A DNA stretch of 64,000 nt from Bretschneidera sinensis (taxonomy: Eukaryota > Streptophyta > Magnoliopsida > Brassicales > Akaniaceae): the NCBI GenBank assembly GCA_023935145.1, contig CM043700.1, positions 63,382,620 through 63,446,619 on the forward strand, given 5' to 3'. A program made the position numbers and the translations under genes. The notes beneath the pieces are model-generated. The model worked only from the letters and a program-made list of their open reading frames with translations, was not told the DNA's origin and did no database searches. Shown piece after piece: positions 57,001 to 64,000 of this stretch (position 1 is its first letter; every line of letters starts with the position of its first letter).

Positions 57001-60000
57001 GTTTCCATAGATGATCATTAGAAGAAATAACGCATGAAATTTATGATGAAAGTAATTCTGTGAATTCTCACTATGAAAAACTGAGAATAAGAGGCTAGAG
57101 TTGTGTTGTGTTGATATAGGCGTAATTGTATTAGCATTATCTTTGGGGTAGATGCTATAGATTGTTGCCTTATCCTTAACATAAACCCTTTTATTGACCT
57201 CATTCTCCAATGGGTGGCTGAATATAGAAATGCTCAAAGTGCAATGTAAACACCTCTGTAGTGTTGTCCCGAGTATGCTTAGATCAAAGAATGAGTTTCA
57301 GAGTAATTTAGAGAATCTACAAAAAATCACTTCTATTCGTGGTAAAGTGGGGAATTTATTGTTTAAGAAAGAGAAAATTGATTTTGTGAAATTTTTTATA
57401 AATATTTGAAAAGAATAGTGGGAGTGGCTCCATTTAATTAATGTTGAAATGGTTTTTTCCCTAGTGTGAGCATACTATTGGAAAGTGATTCTCATCCAAG
57501 TTATGATAAGTGAAAGAAATAACATAAATTCTCGTTTACCTTTGAGAGGTTAGTAGAGAATTTTTGTGTATGTGCTTCACAATGTCATATTCTCAGAACT
57601 TAATGTCTTTCAGAAAGCAATATAATAAGATTCTCTAGTCGATATAGGATTAGTAGAGAATTAATTCTCTTGTCATCAGAAGATTGGTAGAGAGTAATTT
57701 GTTTGTGCTTTATGAGTCTTGTTTGTAAAAATTCATAAGATCATATGCTCTATAGATGAATGGTTAACATTTAGTGGACTGAGATAGATTTTTTCATATG
57801 ACCCAATTTAGAGTTGTTGATCATGTTCTAGCACCAGTAACTGCCTTTATGAAGAGTGTGGTGCTTGATGAAAGAATTCGTTAAAAAGTATGAACCCATA
57901 CAATGGTGACTGAAAAATTCGCTTTCTTATATATTTGTCACATAATGTAACTAAATCTTTTCTAAATGGACATTGGATGACCTAGATGATTTTGTAGCTT
58001 ATAAAGCGCACGGAATAAATTCACTAATGAGCTACTTGTGCAACTAAAGATAATCATCTAAGGAAGATCACCGAACCTTATCAAGCTATGAGCTTATGAT
58101 AAGGAATTTTGATGTGTCATCAATGATCCTCAGAAAAGATACACATAGATTGAATATATGTTGATATTGAAAGATAAATTGTCGCCTAAAATGGTCGTCT
58201 TAATAGGTATAGGTGATAGGTTTCGTGAACTCTAGTTCATTTAGATTATGAATCTAAGTAAACCCATAGATAATTAAAAGAGATAAATTATACCATATAT
58301 CTCAGGTGTAGCTAATAAAGATGACTCAAGTATCATAAATAAGATTACGACTGTTTATAGTATGTTTCTATAGCATACTTAAAGATATTGTAATTGTTCC
58401 CTATTAAGTAGAAATAGCTCATTTGAGTCATGATTAAGTGTATCCATGTAAAGATGTTGAGGTATACACATTATCTTTGCTACAAGGAGCGAAATGAAAA
58501 TAAGAATGATAATACATTTTGAAAGTTAGTATGGTAAAGCAAGAACGGTAAAAGTTTTAAAATATTTGTTACTTGAATGCTAGTCAGTTCTACTTCCATT
58601 TATTAGAAACATTGAATGCTGATTTCTAATGCCTCAATGAAGCTAATGGATTGCTATAAGTAGTAATACTGCCACTTAAAAAAGATTTTAGCCGAGGTTC
58701 ATGGTCACAAAGACATCCTTTCATATTCTTTAGATTGAAGCATAGGTAGTATTGCTCTACGAGCAACATACTCCTCTACCTTAAGCGCCCTACATTGTAA
58801 AAAAATATTATGACAGTAGCTGATGAAAAAGAAAATTGTAGACTTGATCTTGGTATTTGGTAACTTTTGGGGATTACAATCCCTAGTTTAAGTTGGTATA
58901 ACAAAAGTTAAGACTGTGCAATAAGTTTGACACATTAATATTTTGAATAAATTAACAGTATGAAAATTAGAGCACAACACATCATGAAATTGATTTTCAT
59001 AATAAAAGAAATGTCACCAGGTTAAGATTGACTCTCTCACATGAGCAATCACCTCAGGCAACTTGATAGCAAGCTGAGATGAGACACTATATATTTTTGT
59101 CACTTAGAGAGTGAGTAGAAATGTATAATATGTGTTTGAAAAATTACTTTGCTTGTGTTGCCTTGACTATGGTCAAGATGAGGTATGTAAATTATAAATG
59201 ATAATCTGACCAGACATGATCATCCCACAATCATGTAAACCTAAAAAGTTAGCCGAGTGCAAGATTATAATTGGGCACTTCAAAGGAGCAATTAGGCTGC
59301 TTGAAATAGAAATCCAATTGAGGACTCAAGTTAGGCGTATGTGCACATGAAATGTGTGGTTGTGACTAGAGTAAGATTCATATGGTGGTCTTGATTTATT
59401 AATAAGTAAAAGACACGCGTTCTCCCTAGAAGAGAAGTCCACTATAGCATGTAATTCATACTACATGTGCTTAATTTGACCTAAAATGGAAGTGAGCAGA
59501 TGAATACCTGCTTTCTCACTGTGTGAGTTCCTTGAGGTTAAGTTAGCCTCCACTACTGCCCTATGTCACTTTTGATTGTGTTCGTGAAGGGACAAGTCAA
59601 TGCTCGCTACTTTAGCATGTTTCTGACGGTGATTAAATAATTAGCCTTATGGGACATGTCTATGAAAGTGATTGGTATGAAACAAAAAAAAAACGAGTGC
59701 GGAAGAAAGACTGTTTGGTAATGCATCTTGCATTGTATAGATACCACTCTTTTTCGCCCGATACCCATTCATTCAGCTCAATACCCAAGGCCACTCCCCT
59801 AAAATAAGGTGATATGGCGAGGGTGTAGATTACGATGAGTAGGCATATGGAAATGAGTGAAACCTACCAAGTCTAATACAAACCCTTTATAAGTAGTAAG
59901 GAGGCTCCCATGATGGGTGCACTTTTAAAGTATTAGACAAGAAGCCGTTTTGTCATCCAAGCACAAAGCAATGATGACGGGAAATGAGCCGCCATTTGAC

Positions 60001-60920
60001 ATTGAAGGGGGTCAAATCCTTTTCTATTAGTCTACATGAGAAATTCCAAAGCTCGGGAGATTTGGGTACAAAAGAGTGATGATTTAAAGCTCTCTCTCTT
60101 ACCTAGACCGAAGTCTAGCCCTTTGTGTTTCAAGGGAATTAATTAAAATTTTAATTCAAGTATTATTATCATACACTACTAACAAAACCAAGCACACATT
60201 TTGCAAATTTTATTCAAAGAAAGAAACACCAAATGTTAACATTAAAGTAATGCGGTAAAAGTGAGTATATAAAGCAAATAAATTGCTTTGACCATTAAGA
60301 AAAAATTATTAAAACTACTTGCAAAGTATAGATGAGAAGTAAATTAAAGTGCATACGTTTAAACTAGGTGGATTAATTCTTTAAGTTAAGCTAGATGGAT
60401 TGAGACTAAATTATTTTAAACTAGATGAATTAAACTTGAAGACTAAATTGAACGAATTAAACTAAGCTACTTTAAACTAGAAGAGTTAAAAAAGGAATTA
60501 AGCTAAATAGATTTAAACTAAACTATCTTAAAGACGAGATTCAAAATAACTAGTAACTAGTAACATTTTTAATGGGCCAAAGAGGGCCCAAAATTAACAA
60601 GGACCAAGGGGGCCCAAAATTCTTCTTAAAGAATTAAAGTTCACATGTAATTAATGACAACTTAAAATAAAACATCTAACTTAGAGAACATAAAAAATCT
60701 TAAGGTACTAAACTAAAGGAAAGAACTTTAAAACTACCATTAATTTAACATTGCATTTAACAGAGAGACTACATTATGACTAGTAGCTAACTAAAGAAAG
60801 ACATATAACTAGTGAAAGATAAAATGCTAAGAAACTAGGAAATATCTTGAGAAGAAAATTTTTAAGTGAGCTAAATTAATCTAATCTAATTTCATGGTGG
60901 TTTAAACACATAAATCATGC
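54060..60920. other. Long AT-rich stretch without recognised genes
   Basis: No recognisable protein motif, LTR pair, rRNA or tRNA was found in reading both strands. Isolated frames (56315-56569 minus, 56953-57237 minus, 57194-57409 plus) lack known motifs. A T20 run lies at 56887-56905. A low-complexity AAACTAGATGAATTAAACT-like stretch lies at 60355-60540. PPT-like AGTGGGAGCTTGTAGAGG (54270) and CTAGTGGGAGTG (54890) hint at decayed Copia sequence. Confidence 0.4.
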
Positions 60921-62188
60921 TGTAACGACCCATCCCGGGTTGGCCACCTCTGAGTTGGTGTTGTAACATTTTGAAATCCCAGCACGACATTTATATGCAA
61001 TAATACAAAAATATATCAACTGAAATTAAAAATTTCATCCAATCCTTAACTCTCTTTAGAGATTATACATTATCATCATCCTTTCAGAAACAATATATAC
61101 ATATAACAAAATGCATGAAAAGATTTTTATTACACATTTTCTTTCTTCTTTCTTATAATGTCTAAGGACTTGACCACGGGACTTACATAAGGTAGTTACT
61201 TTGCTATCAACTCTAAACTCTATCTGCCATGCTCACTGCCTGAAAACTTTCAACAATGAGGAGTGAGCTTCACAAGCTCAGTGAATTAAATTTACTAGAA
61301 ATACTCAATTATATACTTCCAGTCACATCTTATAATTCAATATTTTCTAATTTACCAATATAAATCATATATTTCTTCACAGATAATCATTCAATCTTTC
61401 AAATAATCTTCCCATATTCATTCATCCATTATCTCATATAAATCAATAATAACATCTTATTATAATTTCAACCATTTATCAATCTCATCTTAAATTAATC
61501 ATCAAACATATCAATTTTTCTTCTCATATATTTAATCATAGTTGTCTTCCTGGTATTTTTTTTTTTTTTTTTATGTATATGAGCAATAATATGAAAACAA
61601 GCATGCATTCAAGCATTCAATTTAGCTATCAAGTTCTTTCTCAAAATTATTATTTTTATCATATTCATTAAATTATTTCCTCATATATCATACCCACTTT
61701 TGAATCATATTTTTCAAAAATTTCATAAAACTTCATAGCATACTTTTCATTCATCCATTCTATTTAAAATATAAATTATTATATAATTAATATTCAACAC
61801 ACTTTTCAATTTTTAATCAGTAAATCAATCAATTTTCATATATAATAGAAAATACATTATTAAATCATTTTAATTCACCCATTTATTCAAATATCATAAT
61901 TTCATATTTTTATTGGTTTCGATTACTAAAAGTAAATCTATCTCACCACGTAGCACTTAAAGCTACCCATGGATCACCTCCTTGTCTCTCCTGCTCCTTT
62001 TAGCAATTTCACCCAATTGCTGATCCCCAACACTTCAAATATGATGAAGTCTTGCTATTGTAATTGAATGACTGTACTATCTCTAATATTGGATAAGTTT
62101 TCTTTACAACTTTTTGCTAAGAATTTTGAATTGAAGAAAGAAGAAAACCAAATGGGATTTGGTAAGAAAAAAAAACTAACTATATATT
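60921..62188 (-). repeat. Partial Tekay-type LTR, interrupted by the next element
   Basis: Starts TGTAACGACCCATCCCGGGT and follows the 34294 and 41302 LTRs for about 1.25 kb (ACACATTTTC, GCTTCACAAGCTCAGTGAAT, AAAGCTACCC, AACCAAATGGGATTTGGTAA). It then stops where the Athila-like LTR begins. It is more diverged than the other two, so it comes from a different member. No primer-binding site precedes it on the left, so it is either a solo LTR or a 3' LTR whose internal part lies to the right. Confidence 0.82.
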
Positions 62189-63454
62189 TGATAAGTGCTT
62201 AAATATTCGTATTTAAGCACCTTAATTTACAGTTTTTAGGCTCTTTGTTTAGGTATTTCAGTAGATTTTATTTCATTTTCGTGTTTTATGTGTTTTTCAT
62301 AGGGCTTTGACAAAAAGATGACATTTTGGAGCTTTAAGAGATGAAAAGTAAAGTTCTACAGATCCAGCAAGGTGCGCTCGAGCGCACCTCCCTTGTGATC
62401 GAGCGCACACATAGAAAGCTCGAGTGCACACATGCACTCTAGCGCAGCCCGCATATACTCGAGCGCACACGCACCAAAGGCGGCAGAGCCAGATATGAAA
62501 AGAAGTCTCCGGGCCTTGAATAGGAAATTAGGGTTTTGGGGCACCCTTAGGACCCTATATATAGCCTTGTAAAACACAGAAACCATACCTTTTGTTTTAG
62601 ACTTGAAGTTGCAAGCTGAGGAGAGGAGTTGACGACTCGTCTTCCGAATATTCTTCGGGTTTTATTTTTTTGTTTTTGTTTCATTATGGTTATAATGTTT
62701 AGTTCAACTAGCATGTGTAACTAAACCCTTATAGGGCTCGATTGAAGCCCTAGTTATGCTTTTCCACATATATATTCATTGATTACCTTTGTCTATAGCC
62801 ATGTTAGAATGTTTAACTTGATTAATGCCTGCTTGTATTTAAATTCCTCATATGTGTGTGTCTGATCAACGTATGCATGTAGATTAGTTAGTTGAATCAA
62901 TTTGGATGACCGAGTCCTGGGTTCAACAATAGTAACAAAAGATATTCACACCAGATTCTTGGGTTAATCAACATGGGAAACCGGGAGCGGATCAAGCCCT
63001 AGGTCCCGTGTGGTTGCCGATCTCCATAGCCCTTATGCTCTCTTAAGGAACAACTCAGTATACACCCATGCTGAATCCCTTAAGAAAGAAAAGAGTTAGA
63101 GTATACACCATGACTAACTCATTGCATAGGAACATCAATAGCCTAAGGTGTGGGCCAAGCTCTTAGGTTGGCAACCATTAAATATTCATAACAAGGCTAG
63201 AACATTGGTACCTTACTTAGTGGGAAAGTGTAATTAGTGGTGGATATCACAGCCCTATGTTCTTATTATTATTAACTCACACTCAACATATGTTTCTCTT
63301 TTTACTTAGAAGAAACTAATTCTAAATCGAAGTTTACCAATTCCTGTGGAAATGATCTTGCACTTGCACACTATGCTACCATTGACCTTTAGCACTTGCA
63401 AGTAAAACAAGTACGATTATTTGCATATTTATTTAAGTAGATAATAGTCCAACA
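62189..63454 (+). repeat. 5' LTR of the second Athila-like element
   Basis: 1266 bases. It has a TATA-type CCTATATATAGCC at about 62553-62565. A cluster of CTCGAGCGCAC-type motifs (about 62374-62472) lies upstream of the TATA box in the U3 part. Confidence 0.85.
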
Positions 63455-63752
63455 AGTTTTTGGCGTCGTTGCCGGGGATTGCGCTAATTTTTTTTTTTAA
63501 ATTATTTTTTTCGTTTAGTTTAATCATTGTTATTTCTTTTTCATTTTTTTATCTCACGAAAATTTTAAAGTTTCTGTTTTTATCTTATTAAAACCCTAAT
63601 CTGATTACTTTTTGTTTTCTATCTCAGGCACTCTAGGAGAGCTTTCTGTGCCACTTGCGATCGAGCCTCTTGTGCGATCGAGTGCATTTGGGGCAGAGTG
63701 TTATCCGAGCAGCAGTGTTTGACTGCTGTACTTAAGCGACTGCCACCGATTC

Positions 63753-63965
63753 ATGCACGGGCTTCGATCCAAGCATCCAACGTTCTTCCCCCTCGATACT
63801 GAGCTTGAGCGAATGATTCGACAAAGGCTTAGAGACAACTCGAAAGAGGTAGAAGAAGGAACTGAGGAAGAAGTACCAATAGCGGAACAGATAGACAATC
63901 AGCAACCACCTGAGCGAAGGCCGATGAAGCAATCCTTCATCCCACATAACCTCGATCAACCATAA
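63753..63965 (+). CDS. Start of Athila-like gag (70 codons visible before a stop)
   Basis: ATG at 63753 gives a hydrophilic N-terminus: FFPLDTELERMIRQRLRDN, then EEGTEEEVPIAEQ and RRPMKQSFIPHNLDQP. A TAA at 63963 ends the frame, but the text after it reads on as SIAYQPEVEGN-like, so the stop is probably a mutation within a longer gag frame that continues past the window. The position (about 300 bases after the primer-binding site) and the RPMKQ-like motif before the proline-rich core fit Athila gag. Confidence 0.5.
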   Translation: MHGLRSKHPTFFPLDTELERMIRQRLRDNSKEVEEGTEEEVPIAEQIDNQQPPERRPMKQSFIPHNLDQP

Positions 63966-64000
63966 TGCATAGCGTATCAACCTGAGGTGGAAGGCAACTA

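Larger units (their letters stand above)
62189..64000 (+). mobile_element. Second Athila-like element, 5' part (continues past right edge)
   Basis: LTR 62189-63454 (TGATAAGTGC to AGTCCAACA) followed by AGTTTTTGGCGTCGTTGCCG (63455 on), the tRNA-Asp primer-binding site with one change from the other Athila copy. A leader and the start of gag follow to the window edge. The family differs from the one at 27.8 kb in its LTR sequence. It inserted into the Tekay-type LTR at its left. Confidence 0.88.

Noticed and set aside
56315..57409. Isolated 70-95 codon frames as small genes
   Set aside because: No recognisable motif, no splice partner and no clear promoter; expected by chance over several kilobases.
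52743..60920. A complete Copia element
   Set aside because: Only one LTR and a primer site were seen; no 3' LTR, gag or pol motif could be found.
62356..62586. Minus-strand frame rich in ALE repeats
   Set aside because: It is produced by the CTCGAGCGCAC motif cluster in an LTR and has no other support.

Overview
The window is nuclear DNA from a eudicot plant, probably a woody species with a repeat-rich genome; I cannot name the species. The evidence is GT-AG introns, plant-only gene families (TIC56, plant-type SPC24, plant GILT/OSH1) and plant Ty3/gypsy lineages (Tat, Athila, Tekay) together with a CACTA transposon. No bacterial, organellar or CRISPR sequence was seen.

Layout. 1-12757: a decayed Tat-lineage Ty3/gypsy element on the minus strand, cut by the left window edge. 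Reading down the minus strand it has the 5' LTR, gag, pol with a second RNase H, an antisense spliced gene with its own TATA box, and a 3.7 kb array of 49-bp repeats. 13200-13844: a small intronless acidic protein gene of unknown function. 14600-17627: the 3' part of a TIC56 gene with a frameshift (pseudogene). About 18560-22479: a decayed CACTA (TNP2) transposon. 23067-24511 and 46430-47921: two five-exon GILT-family thiol reductase genes on the plus strand. They are separated by a nest in which a small Tat-like element (26270-45040) carries a young Athila deletion derivative (27832-33492, 5-bp duplication GTGAG) and a Tekay chromovirus (34294-43331, 5-bp duplication AAAAC). 48330-52458: a kinetochore SPC24 pseudogene on the minus strand, with a 2.1 kb non-autonomous LTR element (48741-50864) in an intron. 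52743-60920: one short LTR with a primer-binding site, then AT-rich sequence I cannot assign. 60921-62188: part of a Tekay-type LTR, broken by a second Athila-like element (62189 to the right edge, gag just starting).

The only genes that look potentially functional are the two GILT genes and the acidic-repeat gene at 13.2-13.8 kb. TIC56 beside GILT matches the order I recall from Arabidopsis (OSH1 next to TIC56), so this looks like an ancestral gene block that was expanded by a GILT duplication, eroded by pseudogenisation of TIC56 and filled by retrotransposons. The strongest structural signal is that both Tat-type elements carry their own private tandem repeats, as expected for elements that seed satellite DNA.
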